NCBI GenBank assembly: GCA_033439265.1
Contig: JAVTVX010000012.1
Location: 31,070,761-31,134,760 of the forward strand
DNA length: 64,000 bases
From: Dillenia suffruticosa
Lineage: Eukaryota; Streptophyta; Magnoliopsida; Dilleniales; Dilleniaceae
Direction of reading: 5' to 3'
How positions within the stretch are numbered: the stretch's first letter is position 1; each line of letters starts with the position of its first letter. The notes under the pieces were generated by a model. That model ran no database searches, was not told where the DNA came from, and worked only from the letters and a program-made list of their open reading frames with translations. Below are positions 52,252-62,807 of this stretch, piece after piece. Made by a program: the position numbers and the translations under genes.

Positions 52252-52429
52252 CAAACTCTTTTAAATTGAGTGGTGGGACACTCTACCTTTCAACTAGAGG
52301 TTTTGAATTCGAGCTCTAAAAATGACAAAAAAGAATTTGAGAGAACCAACTCTTAAAATTGGTCCTACAGTACTCGAATTGGATTAATCAGATAAATTCT
52401 GAATACCGATGGTAAAAATAAAAAAAAAA
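52252..52429 (+). mobile_element. tRNA-derived SINE, family 1, head-to-head with the previous copy
   Basis: Starts CAAACTCTTTTAAATTGAGT, with GGTTTTGAATTCGAG as box B, AATGACAAAAAAGAATTTGA, GGATTAATCAGATAAATTCT and an A-rich tail. The 10-bp sequence AGTATCTAAC flanks it exactly at 52242-52251 and 52430-52439. Its left duplication abuts that of the 52046-52233 copy, so the second insertion landed in or next to the first one's target site. Confidence 0.85.
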
Positions 52430-52529
52430 AGTATCTAACTCTCTTAATACATGTCCTCCTTTTTTTTGGTTGTACAAGCATTTGAATTTAGAATCACTAG
52501 ATTAGGGGATGAGGTTTCTACTACTAGAT

Positions 52530-52835
52530 TGTCCCATTGGGACAATATCTATCCTTCTATTCTTAAGATTTGAACTCAAAATCTGATTAAAAGATCAAGC
52601 ATCCAACCATTGCATCCATGGCTCATTGGTAGAAGACCATTTGAACTTATGGAAGAAGAAATTAGATATTATATATATATATAATTTAATAATATATCAT
52701 GTAAATAAAAAAAAGTGTCTTTTATATGGACCCTCTTTTCCAATGGAGTACTTTTTTTTTTGTTGTTACAATGAGATTTGAACTCGAGATTATCGGGTTA
52801 AAGGAGAGAGATTGTGATCACTAAACTGTCTTCCT
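52530..52835 (-). mobile_element. Two further tRNA-like SINE fragments
   Basis: On the minus strand, one piece (about 52555-52630) reads GATGCAATGGTTGGATGC (box-A-like) and TTGAGTTCAAATCT (box-B-like). The other (about 52752-52838) reads GACAGTTTAGTGATCAC and CGAGTTCAAATCTCATTG, related to the repeat at 7.4-7.56 kb. Both lack clear target duplications. Confidence 0.5.
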
Positions 52836-53200
52836 GGGACCCAACAGAGTATGCTTCGTGCTCCACTTAGGTCTACTCATTTGAAGCCCAGAAAATCGTT
52901 AGTCGGGCCTGACTTTACCTTGAAGAGCCGGACCAACCCACGCCGGCCTTCAATTTTGTTTCCCATCTGCCTTCTGCCTTTCCTTAAATTTCCATTCGAG
53001 TCCCAGACTCCAGCCCTGCAACATGTAATCATCATCCCCATGGCAAAAACCCATAGAACGAGCGAGCGAGCGAGCGATGGAGAGAGAGACGGGAGAAGAA
53101 GAGAAAAAAACCAAGAGGGTGGCAGTAGAATCACTAGGATGGCTAACAGAGTCAACAAGCCAGACAACTTTCCGGTTCTGGCCTTGAATATCACCGTGCC

Positions 53201-54289
53201 AAGAAGAAGATTACGTCTCGTGACTCCTTCTCCGCCAAGAATTCCGGCGTCGAAGCTCGCGCTCACAAGTACGTATTTCCTGATTTAGATTTTTGATTTT
53301 TCCAATTGGTAATTTAGGGTTTGCAGAATTTACTTTCTTTACTTTCTGACTAATGGATTGTCTCTTTGGAGTGTGATTATGTCCAATTTAGGGTTTCTTT
53401 AGGTTTTACATTGTTTCAATTTGATAGTTGTTTTGATTCCGTGAATTTGAAAATTAGGGTTCTTTGCCGTGATTGTTTGATAGATTCCATCTTTTTCGTT
53501 TTCAGATTGATTGTGTTCTCACTTTCTCGGCGAATATATGATTTAGGGTTCGCCGAATATTGTTGTCATTGTATGATGGATTTTGTGCTTTAAGTCTGAA
53601 TTTGTCAATTTTGGGGTTCCTGAGATTTTAGGTTGTTTCAATTTGATCTTGTTATATTGGGGTTCACCGAATATTGTTGTGATTTTATATTGGGTTTCTT
53701 CTTGTGAGTATGTAATTGCCAAATTTGTCTTTCTGATTGTTGAATTCTCCGTGCATGTTAGTTCCGTTCAGAAAATTTTAGTGCGATATTGACCTTGAGG
53801 GAAAGAAAGGAGTGGAAATGCTAATAAATTTGGTTGGATGTTACATGAATGATATGCAAATTCCCTCTAAAGAATAAGTGATGTTTTCAAGTTGGTTTGA
53901 TGGTGGAAGGTATTTAATCTAGATTTTGTGGAGTTATATTTTCGCAGTTATGGTTTATTTTGTTGATGCAATTGTTTTGAGTTTGACAATAATTCTTAAA
54001 ATAGTTAAGGGTTTGGATGTTTTAGTTGCCAATGGTTGTTGACAATCACCGTTGCCCTGAAACAGTAAAGGCCTAAGGATATGATCACAGGTCTGGTGTT
54101 TTTGGGGTGAAAAAGTTCCCATCAGACCAGAGTTACATCAAATTGTCTCCAAAAAAAGGGCAACAGTAGTCTTCTGGTTCCCACCAGGATGAAGAGCTTT
54201 GGCTCCAATGATCACCAAAATGACTTGAAACTCTTGTCTTCATAAACGTCTTAAGTGCCGAGTCTTGTCCCTTTCCATGTTGCTATTGG

Positions 54290-54321
<32 letters not shown>

Positions 54322-57300
54322 CACAGTAATATGATAAACAAGATAAAGTTTTGAACTATGCGTATAATTTGATAAATTAATTTGTAACATGGTATATTCA
54401 CATGTATTGCATGATATTCATGTTCCAAAAAAAAATGGTGAAGCAGGAATTGAAATCACAGAAAATCAAAACAAGTGGAATAAAATAGTCAAATACAAGC
54501 TCAAAAAAATTTATCATCCTTGATGAAAGGCCATGACGAAACATTGTGTGAGGAAAAAAAAGGCAATACATAGTGAAATAAATAAAAGCTTAGGGAGTTG
54601 GTGTACAAAGCTTTGCTAGCCTTCTGAATGTAGGAACCTCTTTTAAAAGCTCATGTAATCAAGTGGCACAAATAAATCCTTTATAGTTGATCGAAATATT
54701 TTCTCCTTCTGCTGGTGATTTGACAATGAACACTGACTTAAAATTGAGATCAAATGAAGTAAGAGAAAAGACACCTCTCTTATTCTTCTAGGCAAAACAA
54801 TCCCTGGGAGTGTGCACATGCACACAGACAGATGCCAACATAAAGGTAGCCTATGAGCCTCCAGGTTACAATAAAGCCACCATATTGGTAGGCTAAGACC
54901 CTCCCTTCAGTACACACGTGCAAACACATGACAAGAGAGAGAGAGAGATATGACTAAGTAGAGAACCATACGTGCACAGCTTTGCCTCTGCATGTAGAGA
55001 GCCTCTTAATGGGACTTGAACTTATAACCTGCAGGTTAAAATGAAGCAATCGTATTGGTGTGCCAAAGACCCACCCTTGAATATACACACACGTTTTGGG
55101 GGGGGGGGGGAGAGAGATGAAACATAAGTAGTTGAGATATGAAACCTTGCAAATAGAGAAACACCACCCTCTCTTATTGCAATCACACCTGCATGAACCA
55201 CGGTCTTTTTTATAAGTATTACTTTTTGTGTGTGCTTTATTTCTTTGTCATTGCATTTGCAGTTACAAGTTAACATTGCGCAATAGAAAAGCTTGGATCA
55301 TCCCAGGGTTCGTTTTTTCCTTAATATGCCCTGCTTAATTTTGTTACCACATGAAATTCTCTGAGGCAACTTCCTAAAATCATTGATGTTATTCGTCAAA
55401 TGCAAGAAAAATTCAGTCCTTGTTAATATCCAAATGATGCTTATAATGAAGAAATAAACTAAAAGTTCATTATGGTCTATGGCGGTCTAAGTATGTTCTT
55501 AGTATCTTATAGTTTGTGTAGTCACATCTGCCATCTCTATCACAGCAAGGTAAAGCATGTGATCATGGTGAATTTTTGTAAAAATCAAAATAATTTAGTT
55601 TGAGTTTTTGATGCATTGTGTCTAATGTAAATTTAGGGACAAGCTTGAGCTTAAAGCCATTATGGATGGGTCTGCTAGCTATGCAGCGTTAGAAAGGAAA
55701 GCTGAGTTATATGAAAAGCTTGTAAGGGGAGAGCTATCAGATGAGGAAGATCAGGAGAAGTACTGTGTGGATTTTTTCAGTAAGGGCCTTGAGCTGGATG
55801 AATCTCAACAACCCCAAGCCCAGGATACCTCAGCCAGTGTACTGTCAGAGAGTGAAAATGGTGAGAATGATGCTTTTTTGTCATTTAACCCAAAATCTGG
55901 AGGGCCTGGATGTATGGGCGGTCCAGCAGATTATGTAGAACACCAGCGTCTTGTAAGGTATGCTACCGTTAACTTTTCCTGTGAAATTCTTAGTTACTAG
56001 TGGCTGTATCTTCTATGGATGCATGTTTGCACACAGATAAGCATGTTTTTTATATAGCAGAATCTCTTACCAGTGTTGCGCTCATTGTGCCATGTGGCAT
56101 TATAAGTCACTTCTAGCCAATGAGTAAAAATGTCCATGTTAACAAATTTTAATCACAATTATTGCCATGACTTGTGAGTGGATGTGAGTACTGTCTTTTG
56201 ATGCATCAATGAGGCATCCTCCAAGTTAGTTCTGAATTGACGTGCATTATTTAGAAGCATAGTTAATTTTATAACCTTTTTGATATAATTCTATGATCCG
56301 AACATAATTCTTGATCCAAGTTCTAGCAAGCTTGTTCCAAACGTTGAAGTGTATAAGAAAGGAAGATCATATATTGGCATTGGCACGTAATGAAAACGGC
56401 CTTTTGCACCATACTCTCCCACATGCTTGCTTACCTTGCCTGACATCAAGTTAAGTGTTCATGATGATTTTGACCCTGCTTTATGCACCAAGTTATCCAA
56501 GATGCAGGTGCTGGGCAACCTGTCTGTTACTGTGGGGGTGGCCTATATACATGTGGTATTCTTCAGTGTCTGGTCTGATAATTTTGTTCCTTATCTTAAC
56601 ATTAGGTTCAGAAAATCTGAGGAAATTTGATGTCATCATGGATGAGATTGTTGCAGTAATTCAATGGCATTCTTGGTGAAGTTTGTTTGGACAAGAATTA
56701 GGGTAGTGCCAAGAAACTTTGAGCACGCCATGCAGCCCATAGATTGGGTCTGGGCTTATATGCAAACCTGCCCTATGACTGGGTTGAGCCAGGCTTCTTG
56801 AACTAGGACTTACGTCAGGTCAAGCTTTCAAATGGAGGGGACTGTTGTGGACCCATAGGGTGGTGGTGGATGTCACTGTGGTAACAGGGGGCAGGGGATT
56901 TAGATAAATTGTTGAAGCATTTTTGTTGGCATCAATTTTTTGTGTCTTACCATTCATTGTTGAGCAGGTTTTCTTCAATCTTTTGTGTTGTTAGTTGAAG
57001 CATTTATGAAAAAACATTAAAAGAAAGTTAAAGATTCCTAAATTAGCACAGTAGGGAGAAAAAAATTAAAATTTTATATTAATCAGATGAGAGTTTGTTA
57101 TATGGCTGCTATAGCATGATCTGTTTGGGAAGGTAGTGCTGGACTTGGTGTGATTTTCTTCATAATGCTGGGGTATAAAACTTAATTTGTTACACTCTTT
57201 CAAATTCTGTTCTCTGCAGCATGCTTTGGCTACATTATGTGGTTGGCCGTGTTGCTAATGTTGATTTTGGTTGCTTACAGAGAAGTTCATGAAGAAGTTA

Positions 57301-57440
57301 GTCAAGCACGAGAAAAGGCATCCGAGCTCAAATTACTAAGACAAGAACAGGCAACAGCCCGTCGGGAAAAACTAAAGCAGGCCTACATAAAGAAACAGCT
57401 TGAGAAGCTAAAGGCTTCATCAAAAACAGAACAAACATGA
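53201..57440 (+). CDS. CCDC174-like coiled-coil nuclear protein, 5' end unresolved
   Basis: Visible exons: 53201(or earlier)-53268, 55637-55957 and 57281-57440, joined in frame by GT-AG introns. The first exon ends KKITSRDSFSAKNSGVEARA; exon 2 holds ERKAELYEKLVRGELSDEED and a CVDFF motif; exon 3 is a charged helix (EVHEEVSQAREKASELKLLR) ending SSKTEQT. This matches what I recall of plant homologues of CCDC174, a nuclear coiled-coil protein tied to the exon junction complex in animals. The frame is open back to the TAA at 53144, but no ATG lies between that stop and the conserved region. The real start therefore requires an upstream exon, or the sequence has an indel. ATGs at 53040, 53077 and 53139 are all in other frames. 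Confidence 0.7.
54830..55130 (-). repeat. Two tRNA-like SINE copies in intron 1 of the CCDC174-like gene
   Basis: The segments at about 54850-54930 and 55018-55093 align (CC..CAGGTTA.AAT.AAGC.A.C.TATTGGT..GCC(A)AAGACCC.CCCTT.A.TA(C/T)ACAC). On the minus strand the second has a box-B-like AAGTTCAAGTCCCA (55010-55023). A G-run and GA-run follow at 55098-55117. Confidence 0.55.
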
Positions 57441-57950
57441 TTCAAAAGGGTGCACGGCAATGATGTTCTCTAATTTTTATAGCTATCCAATTTGACCAAT
57501 TTTGCTCATCAATTGTAATTCCATTCGGTATGAAGTTATCTGAGAGGTGACGTTTCAGCAGCTTGTAGTCAACTTTTTTACTTCTCTATCATTTGTTATT
57601 TGTTTCCCTTTTTTGTTGTTTTTTTCCCCTTAATTCTCAATGTACAGAAGTAGCCATTGGAAACAAATCTTCTGGTTGGTCTTCAATCTGGTCATCCAGG
57701 AATCTAATAGTCTTTAAAAACAAATCCTTTGAAATCTTGGTCTGTGTTGTTAAGCCAAGAATAATGAATTGGTATTTTCACTTGATCAAACTTAGCCTCG
57801 GCAAGACAATCGTCCGAATGGATGACCCCAATTATCTAGGCATGAAATTTTCTTGCGGCTGGCTGTTCTTGGGACAATGTTTATATGAAATGTTCACACC
57901 TGCCCATGATTTTTTATATAAAGCTGCGGCCGGGCTTAAATGCGAACCGG
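57441..57950. other. 3' flank of the CCDC174-like gene
   Basis: Contains the likely 3' untranslated region. A 166-codon open frame (57593-58093) runs through here into the MULE-like element; it has no domain I recognise and ends in T-run-derived Phe residues, so I treat it as chance. Confidence 0.4.
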
Positions 57951-58351
57951 TCCAATATCGGGTTTTTTTTTTCTCAAAATGTCGTCCTTTGGCATTGAAT
58001 TACCCAAATGATGGTGTTTTTTTTGTTCTTTCCAATTCCACAGAAGTCGCGGTCCGGAATCGCGCTTTCAATTTTTTTTTTCCTGGTTTTTAAGTGAGGG
58101 AGGGGGGAGAGAGAGAGAGACAGAGCGGAGGAGGGGCATCTGACCGAGCATGAGACGGTTTTTCCGATGGCATCTAAATTACATTCCCTAATGGGTCTGT
58201 GTTCTGCTACCTAGAAAGAGAGATATGGTCTAAGTGATAATGGGCAAAGTGATGATCCATTGCATGCAATGACTCCCACGTGTCATGATAGGTCATTTCA
58301 ACATGATATGGGCAAAGTGATGTGGCTAGAGTGTAGGCCTAATCTAAAGTG

Positions 58352-58404
<53 letters not shown>

Positions 58405-58680
58405 CATGGGTGCATAATCTTGGGGATTTGGCTAAGCCAAGACCACGGTGTCGGACAGCACGGAAAAAAAAAAAAAAAAAAAGTGAAAGCCTTCTAAAAT
58501 CTCGATTCCGGATCGCGCTTTCTGCGTATTCCGCTTTTATTTTTTTAAGAAGCGCGACGCGACTTTTGAAGTCGCAATTCAGAATCGCGACTTCTCTGGA
58601 ATTGGAGGAAAAAAAAAACAATATTTGGATATTTTAATGCCAAAAGGACGCCATTTTGGAGAAAAAAACCTCCAAAATCG
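57951..58680. mobile_element. Non-autonomous Mutator-like (MULE) element
   Basis: Spans 57961-58670. The left end GGTTTTTTTTTTCTCAAAAT, followed by GTCGTCCTTTGGCATTGAA, is inverted at the right end (GGTTTTTTTCTCCAAAATGG, CGTCCTTTTGGCATT). Homology continues through CCAATTCCA(C/G)AGAAGTCGCG for more than 100 bp. Flanks TCCAATATCG (57951-57960) and TCCAAAATCG (58671-58680) form a 10-bp target duplication with one mismatch. The interior has a (GA)n tract (58354-58401) and GC-rich palindromes. No transposase is encoded. It lies 650 bp upstream of the MADS-box start codon. Confidence 0.85.
58568..58594. repeat. Near-perfect 27-bp palindrome in the right terminal repeat
   Basis: GAAGTCGCAATTC at 58568-58580 and its inverted partner at 58582-58594 pair at 12 of 13 positions around one central base. 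A partner motif, GAAGTCGCGGTCCGGAATCG, lies in the left terminal repeat near 58043. Confidence 0.85.
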
Positions 58681-59188
58681 AGTCAGTAATTTTTTTAAAA
58701 AAATTTTCTATGAGTCATGAGATCAATTAAACAAAAATATGTATTTGGGCATAGATTAGGTTTGCTCATAATATATATTTATTAGGCCGGACCATGGTAA
58801 GTCTAATTTGAAATATTAACCTAATAAACTCATTATTAATATTCATAATATTATTATTTTACGTTTGCAATTGAATCTAAAAATGGATAAATTTTAATAA
58901 AATTCCACCGAATAAAAGAAAGTAATTGTCTGTGTGTGCATGTTTTTGACTTTCTTCTATTCTTTGTTTAATGGTTATACCAACAGCTGAATTTTTAATA
59001 GTTATTTAGAAATTTTTCTAAATTTTTTACAATTATAATTCTAATACCTTTGTTTCCAAGAAACTGACGACGAGGCGAAAATATGACCGTTGGGGTGATA
59101 TATTAGAAACACGGTGTTTTTTGATTTCTCCGAGTTTCTAAGATTTTCTTGTTTCTATTTTTTTTTTCTTTTGTTCTTCTGCAAAAGT

Positions 59189-59199
59189 TATATATATAC
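59189..59199 (+). promoter_or_regulatory. Candidate TATA box of the MADS-box gene
   Basis: TATATATACA sits about 125 bp before the start codon, followed by CAAACCCC and a CT-rich leader. Position and composition fit a plant TATA box. Confidence 0.5.
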
Positions 59200-59320
59200 A
59201 AACCCCATAGACCCATTTACACAAGCATTAGAAAAAACTTTCTTCTTTCTTTCATTCTCTAACGTTTCTCTCTCCCTTTCTGTTCCTAATTTCTGCGACC
59301 AGCTTGATCGACTCAACAAC

Positions 59321-59833
59321 ATGGGAAAACGCAAAATAAAGATTGAGAAGATCACCGAGAAATGCAAATTGATGGTCACATTCTCCAAGCGTAGACAAGG
59401 TTTAATGAGTAAGGCTGCTGAATTAAGTCGGCTTTCCGGAGCCCAGATCGCCCTCATTGTAATCTCTCCTGGCAACAAGATCTTCACGTACGGCCATCCC
59501 TCTGCCGACTGCGTCATCAATCGCTTTCTCGGCACCGAGGACAATGTGAAGGAGAACGAGGAAATTTTTGTTAAAGACGAGACCCGGAGGAAGGAAATTG
59601 AGGTTCTTGAGAGATTGTTGGAGGTTGAGAAGGAGAAAGAGCGAAAACCACGTTGCTGTGACGATGGGTATTCGTGGGTCCTTGATGTTGATGATGCGGC
59701 GATCAAGGGTTTGGAGTTGGAAGAACTCGTGAATTACAACAATGCATTGGAGGAGCTGAAGAACAGTGTGGACAAGAAGGTTTCTGAGGTTGAGATGGAG
59801 ATGACTTCTGAAGTTAAATTTTTTTTTTTTTAA
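59321..59833 (+). CDS. Type I (M-alpha) MADS-box transcription factor, AGL62/AGL29-like
   Basis: A 170-residue single-exon gene. The MADS domain begins at MGKRKIKIEKITEKCKLMVT, continues FSKRRQGLMSKAAELSRLSG and ends near VISPGNKIFTYGHPSADCVI. The SPGxKxFxFGHPS..D.VI.RFL signature places it in type I M-alpha, whose known members act mostly in the female gametophyte and endosperm. There is no K domain; a short charged coiled-coil-like region (about 85-115) and a Glu/Leu-rich tail follow. I start at 59321 because the 69 in-frame residues upstream are a translated leader. The C-terminus ends in four Phe residues encoded by a T-run just before TAA, so the original stop may have shifted. Target genes cannot be inferred. 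Confidence 0.88.
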   Translation: MGKRKIKIEKITEKCKLMVTFSKRRQGLMSKAAELSRLSGAQIALIVISPGNKIFTYGHPSADCVINRFLGTEDNVKENEEIFVKDETRRKEIEVLERLLEVEKEKERKPRCCDDGYSWVLDVDDAAIKGLELEELVNYNNALEELKNSVDKKVSEVEMEMTSEVKFFFF

Positions 59834-60683
59834 GATTTTTTGGATGTTGATAATTGGGTTCTCCTTTTCTATTAATTCGTTTGTTGTGAGAGTGGGTTTT
59901 TCTTAAAACCAAGGTACTCTGTGCGTAATGAAATCAAAATGATGGGAATTTTGAGATTTGATTTTTTTTTTTTTTTTTTTAGTTCCTTGATCATTAGATT
60001 TAGGGTTTACGAAAAGAACTGTAAGGGAAGAAAGTGCCTCCAAAGCTGGAGAGACTACTTTAATGTAACATAGCACTGGCACGTAGAAGACTTTAATTTA
60101 AAAGGAGAGGGAGATGGAGAGCGATTGGCTTTCCAAACACCACCTAGAAAGGACAAGCGAACAAGCCAAAAAAAAAAAGGATAATAAGATTAAAGAGCAA
60201 CTCCACTCGGGATCGAACCCAGAATCACCGCCGCCTTATCCATTGGTCCTTGTGTGTCTAATTTTTAATTACTAAGCAGGGTAAAACAATTGGGAAAGCT
60301 AACGTTCGAATTTAGGAATAATCAAAAACCTAATTTATGTTGTGCCTTCTCCCTCTCTCCGTCAATTCAACCTCATCGAGTTGAGATCAAACCTTGCATG
60401 GCAGCTAAAGATCGCGAAATCTCTACTATCCGATTTGTGCATATGAGTGTCATGGTGGGACAAAGTTGTGGTGGCTGTTCTCATTCTAGTTTTTTTAATT
60501 TCGTTTCTAGGTTAAACATAATTCCTTGTACCTCAGCACTGCACTGCTGGAATATTGGGATTTTATATGGTGGGTGATGTTGAATTTACTAGAGACCACA
60601 TTTTGTACATTCTGTTTTTTTCAGTTCCTCACGTAAGCAGTTTCTGGTTGTACATCAATTTCTTGTTTATGGAGATCATTTTC
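59834..60683. other. 3' flank of the MADS-box gene
   Basis: Holds a T-run (59963-59980), an A-run, the tRNA-like relic at 60195-60262 and otherwise featureless sequence. A 95-codon open frame at 60290-60577 resembles nothing I know. Confidence 0.4.
60195..60262 (-). pseudogene. tRNA-Arg-like relic lacking the anticodon arm
   Basis: On the minus strand the sequence reads GGACCAATGGATAAGGCG (D-arm and box A, as in arginine tRNAs), then only a few bases before TTCTGGGTTCGATCCCGAGT (T-arm and box B). About 17-20 bases that should hold the anticodon stem and loop are missing, and the acceptor ends do not pair well. It is therefore a truncated tRNA pseudogene or the head of a SINE, not a working tRNA gene. 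Confidence 0.6.
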
Positions 60684-61600
60684 TGTAAGTTATGGATACC
60701 GGGTCGGGTTGTCTATGTGGGTTGACCCAAACCCATTCCCTTTTTGAATTTTCAAGAGGGAAGGGAGGGAGTGGTTTTTTAAGAGAAAAACCACCTCCAA
60801 CTCCCTAATAACCATCCATCCCATCCCATCTATGGTGCTCTTGAAGGTTGAGAGAAAATAAGAAAATTGTAAAGAAGAAGATAGATCTACACCATAATTC
60901 CATTGCATGAAAAAGACTCTTGGATTGTGAATGAAAAAAGAGATTGATCCATTGGTGACATTCTTTGGACTCGTACATCGAAAAAATTAGTGATCCGACC
61001 CTAAATCTTAGGACATTAAGCATTTATTTCGCTGTAAATGCATAAGAGAATGCTTTCATTGATATCAGAGCATGATTTAGGGTGTTTCCTATTTTTGTAT
61101 GTATTTTCGAGTTTTATTGTTCTTTAAAAAATTGAAAATGGTAACTTTGATTATAAATCACGAAATGCTTTGAAATTTGAAAGGTAGAGTATCCATGATG
61201 TTAGAAATTGATCTGCAAAGTTTCATGCATGGCCGTTATGTATTTTGGAGAAAAATGAAACTCTAGTAAAAAATAAAAATGCTAATATCTATTTGCATGA
61301 TAGATTTCATGATTTAATACTTGTATGATTAAATTTCCCATAAAAAATCCTTTCCAACCATATAAAGAACATACAAAACGGTTCAGAAATGAATGAGATA
61401 TAGTTTAAGGAAATTAGGGTTAAAATGCAGAAAAAAAATTTTCTGCATGAAGAAGACGAAGTGACGTCAGCACAATCCCACTCTCGGGCCGTGGGTTGTG
61501 AAGCCCAAACGTCATGATTCAGACCTCAAATCAGAAAACTAACAGCACCATTAGATTCAGAGACCCCAAAAATGAGGGGTAGGCAAAATCTGATAGCCGG

Positions 61601-61653
61601 ATTCCGTCGGGAGGGCGGCGCGTGGGCTTCACGTGCCGCCCTCCCGGCGGAAT
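61601..61653 (+). repeat. GC-rich 24-bp hairpin in the copia leader
   Basis: The arm 61601-61624 (ATTCCGTCGGGAGGGCGGCG and on) pairs with 61630-61653 around a 5-base loop GGCTT. Of 24 pairs, 22 are canonical and the other two are G:U wobbles in the + strand RNA. Confidence 0.9.
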
Positions 61654-62807
61654 TAGTAAATTAGTAAATTTTATTTGAAAATTACAGAAAAATCAATTAA
61701 CAAGTGAAACAAAATTTTAAAAATTTCTCACATATTTGAAAAAATATTTTCTAATTTATGCCTACCTGAATTAAATTTTTATAACACATATTTGATTTGT
61801 ACTCGTTGATTTAAGTATAAATTGTGGATGGTGTTTTAAAACTTTTTGGTTGGTTTAGTGTCTAATCTAATATTTACCCCATTTTAGGGATATGGTGAGA
61901 ATTAAACGTATCATTGCACCTCTCCAGGGGGATGCAGATATGAGAGGACTCCGGAACGTTTAACAAAGTTATATATGATATTGCATTATAAGATGAAAGT
62001 AACGCATACTTTGCCGCAATATTTGTGGGTTATGAGTCGAAAACGTTATGAATTTCGGTATTTGGGTCACTGGTTTGGAGGCGATGAAGCCGAGATTAAA
62101 ATTATAAGAAACTCCCTCTCTGATCATTTGGTTGGAATGGTTGACAAAATATTAGAGGATAATAAGTGGCTCTACCTCAAGGTTTTCAGACTAAAATTGC
62201 TTAAGATGTGGAGAGTTAAGGAGATATAGATTAAAATGAAAAGGGCGTTGTCTCTAAAGATCAATGGCTCTACACCCCAAACTATTAGGAGATTCACTCC
62301 AAGAGATAGACTTTCAGTTGGGATGATCAATATGATTACTCGCATGTATATGGAAGATAAGAAAGATAAGAAAAAAGAAATTTGATTATATATATATATT
62401 TTTTCTTTGTGCATAGTTATCTACTGTAATGAGAACAATGTTATGAATATATGATATAATTTTTTTTTTCTTTCTTTATATATATATATATATCAACAAT
62501 GTGCATATTTTGTATATTTATGCGAGCATGTGAAGAGATATGTTCTAAATTCACATGATTTTAATATGAGTTTTTAGATTGATAGAATTTAAGTAATTCT
62601 CATCCAAGACTGAAAGAATTTTGCTACTTTGAAATCAAATTTATGATAATCAAACATTTGGATGATGGATGATGCTTGGAAACTTAGTGATCTTTTAAGT
62701 TTACACCTTATGTTCGTTTATGATAAATTTATTAGATTTCATGTACAAAATTATATGAATGAATGAGCATAAATACTTATAATAATCTCTCTTTGAAAAT
62801 CCAGACC

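Noticed and set aside
57593-58093. 166-codon open frame downstream of the CCDC174-like gene
   Set aside because: It crosses a MULE-like terminal repeat, has no recognisable domain and ends in T-run-derived residues.
59114-59320. 69-residue upstream extension of the MADS-box protein
   Set aside because: The MADS domain starts at MGKRK (59321); the upstream residues are a Phe/Ser-rich translation of the leader and TATA region.
60195-60262. A functional tRNA-Arg gene
   Set aside because: The anticodon arm is missing and the acceptor ends do not pair.
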